Assembly (NCBI GenBank): GCA_035626515.1
Contig: DASPNM010000019.1
Coordinates: forward strand, 186,001 to 250,000
DNA: 64,000 nt
Origin: DASPNM01 sp035626515
GTDB lineage: Bacteria; Bacteroidota; Bacteroidia; Chitinophagales; Chitinophagaceae
Direction: 5' to 3'
Positions 25,304 through 34,067 of the stretch are shown here, piece by piece. Position 1 is the stretch's first letter, and each line of letters opens with the position of its first letter. The position numbers and the translations under genes are program-made. Under the pieces are notes generated by a model that saw nothing but the letters and a program-made list of their open reading frames with translations, was not told the DNA's origin and did not search any database.

Positions 25304-25312
25304 TAATTTATC

Positions 25313-27106
25313 ATGAGCACAACTACCGAAAGTAAGAAGGTACTGCGTGGAGGGGAATGGCTGATCCGTGAATCGGCGCCCGAGGAAATGTTTACGCCCG
25401 AAAATTTTTCGGAGGAACAGATGATGATCCGCGATCTATGCCTGCGTTTTTTGGAAACGGAGGTGTACCCAATCCTCGACAGGATCGACAACCTGGAGCC
25501 GGGACTGATGAAATCGCTGCTCGGGCGCGCAGGAGAGCAGGGACTGCTTGCGGTCTCGTTTCCTGAAGAGTACGGCGGGCTTGGAAAGGATTTTGTGACT
25601 TCAACCATTGTCAACGAATATCTCGGAGCGGGTCATTCTTTTTCGGTCGCCATAGCAGCGCATACCGGTATCGGCACCCTGCCCATACTCTATTTTGGAA
25701 ACGAGGAACAGAAGAAAAAATATCTGCCGAAGCTGATCTCCGGCGAATGGGCCGGAGCTTATGGGCTCACAGAGCCGAACAGCGGCAGCGATGCGCTGAG
25801 TGCCAGGACATCGGCTCGGCTCAGCGATGATGGGAAATACTACCTGCTCAACGGACAGAAATGCTGGATTACGAATGGCGGGTTTGCCGATGTGTATACT
25901 GTTTTTGCGAAAGTGGATGGTGAAAAATTTACCGGTTTCATCGTGGACCGCGGTACGGACGGATTCACCCAGGGTCCCGAGGAGCATAAAATGGGGATCA
26001 AAGGATCGTCCACGGTGCAGCTTTATTTCCAGGATTGCAAAGTGCCGGTAGAAAATGTACTGGGGGAGATTGGGAAAGGACACCGGATCGCCTTCAATAT
26101 TCTGAACATCGGGCGTCTCAAGCTTTGCGCCGCCGCGATCGGCGGCGCGCGGCGCGCCGTAACGGAAAGTGTGCAGTACGCTACAACGAGGGAACAGTTC
26201 CGACAGCCCATCTCCAATTTCGGCGCCATTAAACACAAGCTCGCAGAAATGGCGATCCGCGTCTTTGCCGGCGAGTCCGCGCTTTACCGGACCGCCAGGC
26301 TGGTTGACGAAAGAGAGGCCGAGCTGCTTGCCGCAGGCAAGGCATTCAATGAATCTTTGCTTGGGGCAGCAGAAGAATACGCAGTGGAATGCGCTATACT
26401 GAAAGTGTATGGAAGCGAGGTGCTCGACTTTGTTGTGGATGAGGGGGTGCAGATCCATGGCGGCAACGGGTTCAGCGCCGAGTATAATATTTCCCGCGCT
26501 TACCGGGACAGCCGCATCAACCGCATCTACGAAGGAACAAACGAAATCAATCGGCTGCTGATTCTCGACATGACCCTGAAGCGCGCGATGCAGGGAAGGC
26601 TGGACCTGATGGGAGCAGCCATGGGCGTACAGAAGGAACTGATGAGCATTCCCGATTTCGGGGACAGCTCCGACCTTCCATACGCTTCGGAGAAAAAGCT
26701 GATCGCAAACTTGAAAAAGGCCATTTTGCTGGTAGCCGGGGCAGCGGTACAAAAGCTAATGATGAAAATTGAAGGCGAGCAGGAAATCCTGATGAACATT
26801 GCAGACATGGCTATCGAGGCTTTTCATGCTGAGAGCGTGCTGCTGCGGGTGATGAGAGTCTCGGAAGAACGCGGCGACCCGGCCAGCAGCCTGCAGCAGG
26901 ATATCATGCGAACTTATCTTTACGATGCTGCCGACCGCGTGAATAAGGCAGGAAAGGACGCCATCAACTCATTTGCCGAAGGCGACGAGCAGCGTATGAT
27001 GCTGATGGGGTTAAAGCGTTTCACGAAAGCGGAGGCGTTCAACACGCGCAGCGCCAGAAGGCGGATAGCCGATAAAATGATCGCGGAAGGCCGGTATTGT
27101 TTTTAA
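25313..27106 (+). CDS. Acyl-CoA dehydrogenase, long (VLCAD/ACAD9-like) type
   Basis: A 597-residue FAD enzyme for the first step of fatty-acid beta-oxidation. It contains the FAD/substrate motif YGLTEPNSGSDALSA (about residue 145), CWITNGG, and RIYEGTNEINRLLI, whose Glu is the catalytic base position used by long-chain members. The 180-residue C-terminal extension beyond the core is typical of the VLCAD-like class, where it serves dimerisation or membrane contact. It is the second gene of the MarR operon; no other beta-oxidation gene is adjacent. Its last four bases overlap the convergent membrane-protein gene. Confidence 0.94.
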   Translation: MSTTTESKKVLRGGEWLIRESAPEEMFTPENFSEEQMMIRDLCLRFLETEVYPILDRIDNLEPGLMKSLLGRAGEQGLLAVSFPEEYGGLGKDFVTSTIVNEYLGAGHSFSVAIAAHTGIGTLPILYFGNEEQKKKYLPKLISGEWAGAYGLTEPNSGSDALSARTSARLSDDGKYYLLNGQKCWITNGGFADVYTVFAKVDGEKFTGFIVDRGTDGFTQGPEEHKMGIKGSSTVQLYFQDCKVPVENVLGEIGKGHRIAFNILNIGRLKLCAAAIGGARRAVTESVQYATTREQFRQPISNFGAIKHKLAEMAIRVFAGESALYRTARLVDEREAELLAAGKAFNESLLGAAEEYAVECAILKVYGSEVLDFVVDEGVQIHGGNGFSAEYNISRAYRDSRINRIYEGTNEINRLLILDMTLKRAMQGRLDLMGAAMGVQKELMSIPDFGDSSDLPYASEKKLIANLKKAILLVAGAAVQKLMMKIEGEQEILMNIADMAIEAFHAESVLLRVMRVSEERGDPASSLQQDIMRTYLYDAADRVNKAGKDAINSFAEGDEQRMMLMGLKRFTKAEAFNTRSARRRIADKMIAEGRYCF

Positions 27107-27846
27107 TCGAGTTCCCCTTGTGCGATGGGTTGACGCAAAACAACGGGTCGCGCCCGGTCCTGGTAAATTTGGAGGAGCTCCCGCCGCGCGATGCGCGCCT
27201 CTTCCAGTTTGCGAATCCATTTGCTTTCCACCAGGATGCCGGCAGCCATCAGGCAGGACGAGAATATGGTGACCAGGAAGTACACAAGAAAAGTATCTTC
27301 CTTGTGCGGAGTCCTGAAGACATAATACATAAGGTATATCAGCGAGTAGCAGCCATAAGCGAAAAGGAGCGAAGAGATCATCAGCGATTTTCCGAGCGCC
27401 TTGCTGTGCATCACGGTAATCCGGACCTGGCGGATGAAGAAGGAAAAACAGAAGCAGAGAATCATCGCGAGATTAGGCGCCATGACCACCGTGATCGCTT
27501 TCACACTAAAGCCATTCAGTAATATCACCACCATTTCGAAGAGAAGCACCAGCAACACCAGCAGGTGCATGCGGGTAGTCAGCCGGTTGCTCGGGCTGTA
27601 ATACGTAAGGGCAATCAAAAGCAGCGGCGCGTCGAGAAGATTATTTCCAATGCCCCAGCCACGGATCACTTCCGGCCCTGCATGGATGTAGCCCTGCGAA
27701 AGCAGGTTGTAGGCCAGCACAAGGCTGTAATAGAGCAGCAGAGCCAGGAATGTGCGGTAGCGGCTGAGCCGTAGCGCAAGTATGAAAATGATGGGGAAAA
27801 ACAGTGCGATGGTTGCTACGAATCCGAGAATAGAGTTCCAGCTCAT
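27103..27846 (-). CDS. Hypothetical seven-helix membrane protein
   Basis: A 247-residue protein with about seven hydrophobic helices between residues 5 and 210 and a charged, Arg/Glu-rich C-terminal tail of about 40 residues that may form a cytoplasmic helix. The layout, with short loops and a basic/acidic tail, recalls the membrane part of 7TM sensor proteins, but no kinase or other output domain follows. I do not recognise the family. It is a single gene, convergent with the acyl-CoA dehydrogenase gene and divergent from korB. Confidence 0.65.
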   Translation of the reverse strand: MSWNSILGFVATIALFFPIIFILALRLSRYRTFLALLLYYSLVLAYNLLSQGYIHAGPEVIRGWGIGNNLLDAPLLLIALTYYSPSNRLTTRMHLLVLLVLLFEMVVILLNGFSVKAITVVMAPNLAMILCFCFSFFIRQVRITVMHSKALGKSLMISSLLFAYGCYSLIYLMYYVFRTPHKEDTFLVYFLVTIFSSCLMAAGILVESKWIRKLEEARIARRELLQIYQDRARPVVLRQPIAQGELD

Positions 27847-28062
27847 GGTGGTGGTTTTTCAGAGGTACAGGTTTGTGCAAGTATAACGCCCTCTTTTCAT
27901 ACATAGTGCACTTTTTTAATGGTTTGTTCTCAAATCGAGTAAAAGCCGGGCAGCTTTCGTAATAATACGGCTGAGGGGCATGAGGATTTCTTGAAGCAGG
28001 TTTACGATTCCCTAAGACCAGGCTAATTTGTCGGCGTTCACCGGGGGCTGCGTTCAATTCTT

Positions 28063-28070
28063 TAAATTTG
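28063..28070 (+). promoter_or_regulatory. -7 element TAAATTTG for korB
   Basis: Exact TAnnTTTG, 15 bases before the ATG at 28086. It also shows that a TTG at 28068, in the same frame, lies in the promoter and is not the start. Confidence 0.6.
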
Positions 28071-28085
28071 CGAAGAAGCAGTTTT

Positions 28086-29111
28086 ATGAGCGAAACAGCC
28101 ACCCCTGTCCTGACCGCAAAAGATTTTGTAACCGACCAGGAAGTGAGATGGTGTCCCGGTTGCGGGGACTATTCCATCCTGGCGCAGGTGCAGAAAGTGA
28201 TGCCTACTCTCGGCATTCCGAAAGAAAACATCGTTATCATATCCGGAATCGGCTGCAGCAGCCGTTTCCCGTATTACATGAATACCTACGGGATGCATTC
28301 AATCCATGGCCGCGCAACCGCCGTTGCGTCCGGCCTGAAAGCTTCGCGTCCCGAGTTGAGTGTGTGGATCGTAACCGGCGACGGGGACGGGTTGAGCATC
28401 GGTGGGAATCACACCATTCACCTGTTGCGGCGGAATTTCGATGTGAACATACTCCTTTTCAACAACCAGATCTACGGCCTAACGAAAGGTCAGTATTCAC
28501 CCACTTCGGAAGTAAACAAGGTCACAAAGTCCACTCCCTTTGGGAGTATTGATCATCCATTCAATCCTTTGGCACTGGCGCTGGGCGCAGACGCGACCTT
28601 CGTAGCCCGGAGCATGGATCGCGACCCGAAACATCTGCAGTCGATGCTGACGCGTACGCATCAGCATAAGGGAGCTTCCTTCCTGGAGATCTACCAGAAC
28701 TGCAACATCTTTAACGACGGAGCTTTTGAGATCTATACGGAGAAGGGCACAAAGGCCCAGGAAACTTTATTTCTTGAGCAGGGTAAACCGCTCGTTTTCG
28801 GACCGAACCGGGAAAAAGGAATCCGGCTCGACGGATTCACTCCGGTGATCGTGGACCTTAATAATGGCTACAGTGCGGACGATTGCTGGATACATGACGA
28901 ACGCGATATGTACAAGGCGCAGATACTGGTACGGATATTCGACGATCCCGCGATTGAAGGCCACCTTCCGCGTCCCTTTGGCGTGTTTTATCAGGCAGAC
29001 CGTCCCTGCTACGAAGACGTGATGGCAATCCAGATTGAGGAGGCGCGCGCGAAGCGGCCGGCAGACCTGGACAAGTTGCTACGCGGAAACGAGGTTTGGG
29101 TGATCAGCTGA
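28086..29111 (+). CDS. korB: 2-oxoacid:ferredoxin oxidoreductase, beta subunit
   Basis: A 341-residue thiamine-diphosphate subunit. WCPGCGDY and GIGCSSRFPYYM carry the conserved cysteines, and the ThDP/Mg motif is GDGDGLSIGGNH followed by NNQIYGLTKGQYSPTS. It matches KorB/OFOR-beta enzymes that convert 2-oxoglutarate (or pyruvate) with CoA to the acyl-CoA, CO2 and reduced ferredoxin. The alpha/gamma subunit gene normally precedes it, but here the upstream gene is an unrelated membrane protein on the other strand, so the partner must be elsewhere. The stop overlaps the convergent cupin gene by 8 bases. Confidence 0.93.
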   Translation: MSETATPVLTAKDFVTDQEVRWCPGCGDYSILAQVQKVMPTLGIPKENIVIISGIGCSSRFPYYMNTYGMHSIHGRATAVASGLKASRPELSVWIVTGDGDGLSIGGNHTIHLLRRNFDVNILLFNNQIYGLTKGQYSPTSEVNKVTKSTPFGSIDHPFNPLALALGADATFVARSMDRDPKHLQSMLTRTHQHKGASFLEIYQNCNIFNDGAFEIYTEKGTKAQETLFLEQGKPLVFGPNREKGIRLDGFTPVIVDLNNGYSADDCWIHDERDMYKAQILVRIFDDPAIEGHLPRPFGVFYQADRPCYEDVMAIQIEEARAKRPADLDKLLRGNEVWVIS

Positions 29112-29985
29112 AAGCCGCGAGCTCTTTCTCCGCCTTAGCGAACACCTGCTTTTTCTTTCTTTCGTACCACCATCGCGGCGCGGTTTTTTTCATCACCGTA
29201 TCAATGCTTCGCATGCCGAGAAGGTTCCACGCTCCCCTGAGCTTGCCGGACAGCGAAGGTTGAAGGGCACGCAGGCTCAGCGCAAAGCCACTTTCGAGGT
29301 ACTCCATGTGATGCCAGTAGCCCGCAGGCATGAACAGCGTGTCACCGTGTTCAAGAACGAAATCGTAGCCTTCTGCCAGCCGAAGGGCAGGAAACCGTTG
29401 ATAGTCAGGACGCCCCTCGTGATAATAGTTGGAAAAATCCGCGAGGCTCAGCACCTCAAACGGCTTGCGGTAGATCTTGTATTGTTCCGTAAATGGGAAC
29501 ATCAGCACGCGCTTTCGGCCGACGAACTGGGTATGCAAAATATGCGAGAGGTCAATGTCGAAGTGCATGTGCGTGATAGAACCCGCACCGCCCGTGAAAA
29601 GCATCGGATATTTTTTTACAAACCCCTTCATCAGATACTCTGGCCACATAAAGTCTTCAATAAGCTGCGGTGCGTGATCAAAAATATTGAACAGGAAAAT
29701 CCGCCAGGCGGCCGGTCCCGTCCGGATCATATCGATGTATTCTCCAAATGTCTTGTAATCGTCGGCGCGGTTCACCGGCGTGTACTGGTCGCTTTTGACA
29801 TTGTTGTAAAGGGGGACGCGCTTATGGCCCACCAGGTCCTTAAAAAAATCCCAGTTCCATTTTTGAAACGCTGGCCATTCGTGGGAAAGTTTGCGGATGA
29901 CGACCGGGGTGCCCGTGTCGTAGAACTCTCGTTTGAAAACGGCAGGCTCTATGGTATCAAACGCGGCAACCGGTCTCAATCTCAT
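29104..29985 (-). CDS. Cupin-like (JmjC-type) domain protein
   Basis: A 293-residue protein of the cupin_8 family of Fe(II)/2-oxoglutarate oxygenases. PVVIRKLSHEWPAFQKW starts the domain, HMHFDIDLSHILHTQFVG carries the HxD metal pair (about residues 155-157), and GDTLFMPAGYWHHMEYL holds the distal His (about 238). All three iron ligands are therefore present. Known relatives hydroxylate protein side chains, for example ribosomal proteins, but the target here is unknown. The basic C-terminal tail (WYERKKKQVFAKAEKE) is unusual. It is a single gene. Confidence 0.85.
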   Translation of the reverse strand: MRLRPVAAFDTIEPAVFKREFYDTGTPVVIRKLSHEWPAFQKWNWDFFKDLVGHKRVPLYNNVKSDQYTPVNRADDYKTFGEYIDMIRTGPAAWRIFLFNIFDHAPQLIEDFMWPEYLMKGFVKKYPMLFTGGAGSITHMHFDIDLSHILHTQFVGRKRVLMFPFTEQYKIYRKPFEVLSLADFSNYYHEGRPDYQRFPALRLAEGYDFVLEHGDTLFMPAGYWHHMEYLESGFALSLRALQPSLSGKLRGAWNLLGMRSIDTVMKKTAPRWWYERKKKQVFAKAEKELAAFS

Positions 29986-30034
29986 AGCAGCTTGGTTGAG
30001 TTAGGGTTCTGCCTTGCAAAATACAATTTATAAA

Positions 30035-30060
30035 GCAAAAACACCCCATCCCGGGGTGTT
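30035..30060 (-). terminator. Intrinsic terminator downstream of the small secreted protein gene
   Basis: On the - strand AACACCCC pairs perfectly with GGGGTGTT around a 5-base loop and runs into TTTTTGCTTT. It ends the transcript of the 30100-30402 gene, possibly together with rnhB, before the cupin gene. Confidence 0.75.
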
Positions 30061-30099
30061 GCGTCGCGTCAATAATGCTCGCATAAGAACCGTAAAGGA

Positions 30100-30402
30100 T
30101 CAGGCGAGGCGGCGGTCGTTGTGACGAAAACGATAATACTGATGACGGTTCTGTTTACGTATCTGGTACAGCCGTCTTTTCTCCAAAGGCGTGATCACGC
30201 CATCGCCTTTGGCCCTGCGCTGCGCGATGCGGTAGCGGATATAATTTTTTTTCAGCTGCATTCGTTCCCGGAGACTCAGCGGGGGGCGCTCCCTGAATTC
30301 ATGAGCTGCGCGCTGACGGCGGAGCCGCTCACCGGGACCCTGGGCAGAAGCCACGGTTGACATTACGAGTAAAGCAAAACCCACAGTGATGAAATTTTTC
30401 AT
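30100..30402 (-). CDS. Small basic secreted hypothetical protein
   Basis: About 100 residues starting MKNFITVGFALLVMST, with a signal peptide cleaved near ASAQ. The mature part is very rich in Arg (with Lys, Gln and Tyr) and is predicted to be mostly helical: RLRRQRAAHEFRERPPLSL, then RRAKGDGVITPLEKRRLYQI. Segment GDGVITPLEKRRL looks like a degenerate EF-hand half. I chose this start because the upstream frame adds residues with no signal. I do not recognise a named family. It follows rnhB on the same strand after about 60 bases. Confidence 0.7.
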   Translation of the reverse strand: MKNFITVGFALLVMSTVASAQGPGERLRRQRAAHEFRERPPLSLRERMQLKKNYIRYRIAQRRAKGDGVITPLEKRRLYQIRKQNRHQYYRFRHNDRRLA

Positions 30403-30461
30403 GGTGCTTTTTTTCACGTAAGACAGCCGCGCTGTTGACGGGTTTAAAGCGCCCCCAATTT

Positions 30462-31067
30462 TCAGCATTCGTCAAAAAGCTCAGGCTGCTGCGCGCAGAG
30501 GCGCCAGGTTTTTCGGTGATACCTGGAGAGCCCAAACTCATTCATCGCCCGCCGGTGTTCGGGGGTGCCGTAACCTTTGTTGGTGATCCAGGCATAATGT
30601 GGAAATTCTTCGTGCAGACGAGTCATGTAGTCATCGCGGTAGGTCTTTGCGAGGATGCTCGCAGCGGCAATAGAAGCATAAATCCCGTCGCCCTGCACAA
30701 TGCAGCGGTGCGGAAGCCTGCGGTACCGCGTAAACCGGTTTCCGTCCACGAGCAGGAAACGCGGACGTCTTCTGAGCTGATCCAGGGCCAGGTGCATTGC
30801 CTTGAAAGATGCGTTCAGGATGTTGATATTGTCGATCTCGTCGTTGTCCACGCTCGCAACGGCGAAGGCAATTGCTTCCTTTTCGATGAGCGGTCGCAGT
30901 TCATAACGGGTCTCTGCAGTGAGCTGCTTTGAATCGTTTAGAAGGGGATGCTGAAAATCACGGGGAAGGATGACTGCCGCCGCATATACCGGACCCGCGT
31001 AACATCCGCGCCCCGCTTCGTCGCAGCCGGCTTCGGCGTATCTGTCCTGGTAGAATGGCAGCAGCAT
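30462..31067 (-). CDS. rnhB: Ribonuclease HII
   Basis: A 201-residue enzyme that cleaves the RNA strand of RNA-DNA hybrids and removes single ribonucleotides from DNA. The catalytic DEDD set is visible: AGCDEAGRGCYAGPVYAAAV (Asp and Glu), DQLRRRPRFLLVDGN (Asp) and the later SILAKTYRDDYM (Asp). The length is normal. The ATG stands five bases after a TATTTTTG element, so a leaderless mRNA is likely. Confidence 0.94.
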   Translation of the reverse strand: MLLPFYQDRYAEAGCDEAGRGCYAGPVYAAAVILPRDFQHPLLNDSKQLTAETRYELRPLIEKEAIAFAVASVDNDEIDNINILNASFKAMHLALDQLRRRPRFLLVDGNRFTRYRRLPHRCIVQGDGIYASIAAASILAKTYRDDYMTRLHEEFPHYAWITNKGYGTPEHRRAMNEFGLSRYHRKTWRLCAQQPELFDEC

Positions 31068-31072
31068 TCGCT

Positions 31073-31080
31073 CAAAAATA
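31073..31080 (-). promoter_or_regulatory. -7 element TATTTTTG for rnhB
   Basis: An exact TAnnTTTG match on the - strand, separated from the ATG by only AGCGA. Confidence 0.5.
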
Positions 31081-31155
31081 AGGGTGCTGAAAATTGGAAG
31101 GCGCGATGAGGAAAAAAATTCTTCCGGGAAAATTCAGTAAATTAGGAAGCGCCTA

Positions 31156-32151
31156 ATGGTTCCGCTTATGAAACTGTTCCGCTCTTCCTGGTTTCCTGCG
31201 CTCTTCGGTTCGATAATATTCTTCCTGATCGTGAAAGATACGCGGTTCGCTGCCCCGCGAAAACCCGCGCCACACAATACCTGGGTCCAGGGTGAATGGC
31301 TTCCGCCCGATATTAACCTGGTTCCGGATAATCCTGAGGGCGAATTGATTCGCTACGGCCGCGAACTTATCGTGAATACTTCCAAATATTTCGGTCCGAA
31401 AGGTATCGTGGCGCCGGTTACAAACGGGATGAATTGCCAGAACTGCCACGTGGAGGCAGGCTTGCGGCCTTTTGGAAATAGTTTCGCCGCAGTTGCTTCC
31501 ACTTATCCCAAGTTCAGGGACCGCAGCGGAAAGATGGAGAACATTGAGTTCCGCATCAACGAATGCATGGAACGCAGCCTGAATGGGAAAAGCATCGATA
31601 CCAAAAGTCGCGAGATGAAAGCCATGCTCGCCTATTTCCACTGGGTAGGTGAAGGGGTTCCAAAGAACGTGAAGCCCGCAGGTTCGGGAATCGTGGAGCT
31701 GCCTTTCCTTGCAAGAGCGGCGGATCCGGAAAAAGGAAAAAGAATCTACCAGAGCACGTGCCAGCGTTGTCACGGGAGCGACGGCGGGGGGGCCATGTGG
31801 CCGGACTCGAGCGGCTATATTTATCCTCCCCTCTGGGGACCGAACAGTTATAACGTCAGCGCCGGGCTCTACCGGCTTTCGCGCCTGGCTGCCTTCATTA
31901 AATACAACATGCCCTACGCCGCGACTTTCGGTCCGCCACAACTGTCCGACGAAGAAGCCTGGGACGTTGCTGCATACATCAGCTCACAGCCGCGGCCGGA
32001 AAAGAAATTCCCGTATGACTGGCCGCGTATCGAAACCAAGCCGGTTGATTACCCTTTCGGACCTTATGCCGACGGCTTTTCCGAAGAGCAGCACAAATAC
32101 GGACCTTTTCCCCCTATCCGGCAGGCGAGGGAAAAGAATTTGAAGCGATGA
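31156..32151 (+). CDS. Diheme cytochrome c, thiosulfate-dehydrogenase (TsdA)-like
   Basis: A 331-residue exported diheme cytochrome with an N-terminal signal/anchor helix (about residues 5-25). Two CxxCH motifs are seen: CQNCHVEAGL (about 94-98) and CQRCHGSDGGG (about 201-205). Between them, RINECMERSLNGKSID matches the TsdA segment whose Cys (here about 136) is the unusual axial heme ligand of thiosulfate dehydrogenase. The reaction of TsdA is thiosulfate to tetrathionate or the reverse. I infer the family, not the substrate. It converges on a DsrE-like gene, also of a sulfur-related family, only 4 bases apart. Confidence 0.82.
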   Translation: MVPLMKLFRSSWFPALFGSIIFFLIVKDTRFAAPRKPAPHNTWVQGEWLPPDINLVPDNPEGELIRYGRELIVNTSKYFGPKGIVAPVTNGMNCQNCHVEAGLRPFGNSFAAVASTYPKFRDRSGKMENIEFRINECMERSLNGKSIDTKSREMKAMLAYFHWVGEGVPKNVKPAGSGIVELPFLARAADPEKGKRIYQSTCQRCHGSDGGGAMWPDSSGYIYPPLWGPNSYNVSAGLYRLSRLAAFIKYNMPYAATFGPPQLSDEEAWDVAAYISSQPRPEKKFPYDWPRIETKPVDYPFGPYADGFSEEQHKYGPFPPIRQAREKNLKR

Positions 32152-32155
32152 TCAA

Positions 32156-32854
32156 TCAGCCGGCAAAGATGTAGGCGCACTTATTCTCCTGCGCGCGTCC
32201 GATAGCCCAGACACCCGAAGGAACAGGAACAATTCCCGGCAAAAGCCCTGCTTTCCATTCCGTAAGCACTTCTTCCGGCTTCATTCCCATTTTCTCTGCA
32301 AGCACAGTGCTGTAAACAGTCATGGCTACGTTGCAAATGACAAATTTCACGCCGCTGGCCTGGAGCTCGTCAATCCCGATCTGAACCTCGCCCACACCCG
32401 GCGCCTTATAGGTTCCTTTGGCGGGCTGGTAATATGGATTGCGTGTTGAAGGTTTGCCAGTAGCCGGGTCAAGTGCCTTGAAAACCTCTCCGAAATTGTA
32501 CTTCGCCCAGAGTTTGTCTTCGAAAGCGTAGGGAATTGCAGTATGCCGAAGCACCACGACCACGCTGTTGTCTTTGGTGGGCGTGCCCGTTGCCTCATTA
32601 GTTACCAGAAAAATCCTCGGCCACGCAAAAGGCAACAACGCTTCCGGATGCGGGTGAGTAACATCGAATACTACACGGTGCTTGCCCTTCAGGTTGCGGA
32701 AAAGAAGCTCCGGGTCCTCAATGTTATCAGAAACAAAATTATCTGCAGCCTGCAGATTTACCGATGGAAGAGATGAGAGCCCAACCAGCGCGGCTCCGCT
32801 GGCCAGCGTTCCCAGAAAACGGCGGCGGTCGGTCTTTGTTTCGTTATTAGCCAT
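32156..32854 (-). CDS. Tat-exported DsrE-like protein
   Basis: A 232-residue protein with a twin-arginine signal, DRRRFLGTLASGAALVGLSSL, ending near LQAAD. The mature domain (about 45-232) has a DsrE/F-like fold pattern: KHRVVFDVTH, then VVVVLRHTAIPYAFEDKLWAKY, then IDELQASGVKFVICNVAM, whose Cys stands where sulfur-relay DsrE proteins have theirs. A second Cys is close to the C-terminus. Export by Tat is consistent with tatC at 49847. It converges on the TsdA-like cytochrome gene, which suggests but does not prove a shared periplasmic sulfur function. Confidence 0.78.
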   Translation of the reverse strand: MANNETKTDRRRFLGTLASGAALVGLSSLPSVNLQAADNFVSDNIEDPELLFRNLKGKHRVVFDVTHPHPEALLPFAWPRIFLVTNEATGTPTKDNSVVVVLRHTAIPYAFEDKLWAKYNFGEVFKALDPATGKPSTRNPYYQPAKGTYKAPGVGEVQIGIDELQASGVKFVICNVAMTVYSTVLAEKMGMKPEEVLTEWKAGLLPGIVPVPSGVWAIGRAQENKCAYIFAG

Positions 32855-32957
32855 AAGAAAGCGGTTTTTTTCTTAAAAGATCGGTTGCGAGAGGAAAAAA
32901 GGTACGAAAAAAACAAACCGGAGCAAGCGTTTGTGAAAAACTCAAAGCGGCCCCGTT

Positions 32958-32965
32958 TACCTTTG
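32958..32965 (+). promoter_or_regulatory. -7 element TACCTTTG for ctaA
   Basis: Exact TAnnTTTG match eight bases before the ATG. TTTG at 32930-32933 could be the -33 element, though the 24-base spacing is long. Confidence 0.5.
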
Positions 32966-32973
32966 CGGCCGGC

Positions 32974-34035
32974 ATGCATGAACTCGTAGCCCGTAAATCT
33001 ACCCGACCCATTGCCATCTGGCTTCTGGTCGGCCTTGCCATGATGATCATCCAGGTGTTGCTTGGCGGCATCACCCGCCTCACGGGATCGGGACTTTCCA
33101 TAACGGAATGGAAACCTATACTCGGTGTTCTTCCTCCACTGAACGAAGAGGAGTGGAGCAAGGCTTTTGAAAAATACAGACAAATTGCCCAGTATAAGTA
33201 CCTGAATCCGCACTTCAGCCTCGAAGATTTCAAGTTTATTTTTTTCTGGGAATGGCTCCATCGCTTATGGGCAAGGCTCATCGCCCTTGCCTTCCTGGTT
33301 CCTTTTGCCGTTTTCCTGGCGCAGAAGAGATTCAATCGGAGAATGATCCGACCCATGATACTCCTGTTTCTGCTGGGGTTGCTGCAGGGCCTGGTGGGTT
33401 GGATCATGGTACAGAGCGGGCTCGGCGATTCTGAAAGAGTTTACGTAAGCCATTACCGTCTCGCGATTCATTTCATACTCGCGCTGGGTCTTATCGTTTA
33501 CACGCTTTGGTTTGCCTTACAGTTGCTGATCCCGGACCGGGAGGTTTTTCTGCATCGCGGCATGAACCGGTTCACGCGCGTCATTTTGTACGTTACGCTC
33601 GCTCAGCTGATATACGGTGCATTTATGGCCGGGCTTAAGGCCGCTCCAGCCGCACCCACCTGGCCGGACATAAACGGAAGTTGGCTGCCGCACGCGTTCA
33701 CATCTTTTGGCGACCGACGTTTCACCGGGCTGAGTTTTCTCTTCGATAATCCCGTGGTGGTCCATTTCATTCACCGAAACCTCGCCTATTTGATTTTTGT
33801 GCTCGCCGCTGTTTGGTGGATAAAGGCAGCGCGTGTCAACGGCAGCGAAACGTTTCGGCGGAGCCGACACCTGTTTCCGATGCTTGTGTTCACGCAGGTG
33901 CTGCTGGGTATACTTACGGTGCTGAGTGCTGCCCGTCAATCCGTCTTCCTTTGGGTCGCAGTGGCCCACCAGTTTGTAGCCATGCTCCTGATTCTTTCGC
34001 TGGCCTGGCTACTTTTCCTTGTAAGAAGGAATTGA
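32974..34035 (+). CDS. ctaA: Heme A synthase, COX15 type
   Basis: A 353-residue membrane protein with eight helices that oxidises heme O to heme A. The four heme-binding histidines are in the expected places: FWEWLHRLWARL, HYRLAIHFILALG, VVHFIHRNLAYL and AVAHQFVAMLL. GGITRLTGSGLSITEWKP near the N-terminus is the COX15 signature. It completes the heme A pathway started by ctaB in the oxidase operon, but stands 23 kb away with its own promoter. Its stop is followed after 32 bases by the patatin-domain gene. Confidence 0.95.
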   Translation: MHELVARKSTRPIAIWLLVGLAMMIIQVLLGGITRLTGSGLSITEWKPILGVLPPLNEEEWSKAFEKYRQIAQYKYLNPHFSLEDFKFIFFWEWLHRLWARLIALAFLVPFAVFLAQKRFNRRMIRPMILLFLLGLLQGLVGWIMVQSGLGDSERVYVSHYRLAIHFILALGLIVYTLWFALQLLIPDREVFLHRGMNRFTRVILYVTLAQLIYGAFMAGLKAAPAAPTWPDINGSWLPHAFTSFGDRRFTGLSFLFDNPVVVHFIHRNLAYLIFVLAAVWWIKAARVNGSETFRRSRHLFPMLVFTQVLLGILTVLSAARQSVFLWVAVAHQFVAMLLILSLAWLLFLVRRN

Positions 34036-34067
34036 TGCGTGCCCGGTAAAGAAGGCGGTCCGCGGAA

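Noticed and set aside
25601..26752. 383-codon open frame on the - strand opposite the acyl-CoA dehydrogenase gene
   Set aside because: It is fully antisense to a well-conserved enzyme gene, has no recognisable domain and is explained by the codon bias of the + strand gene.
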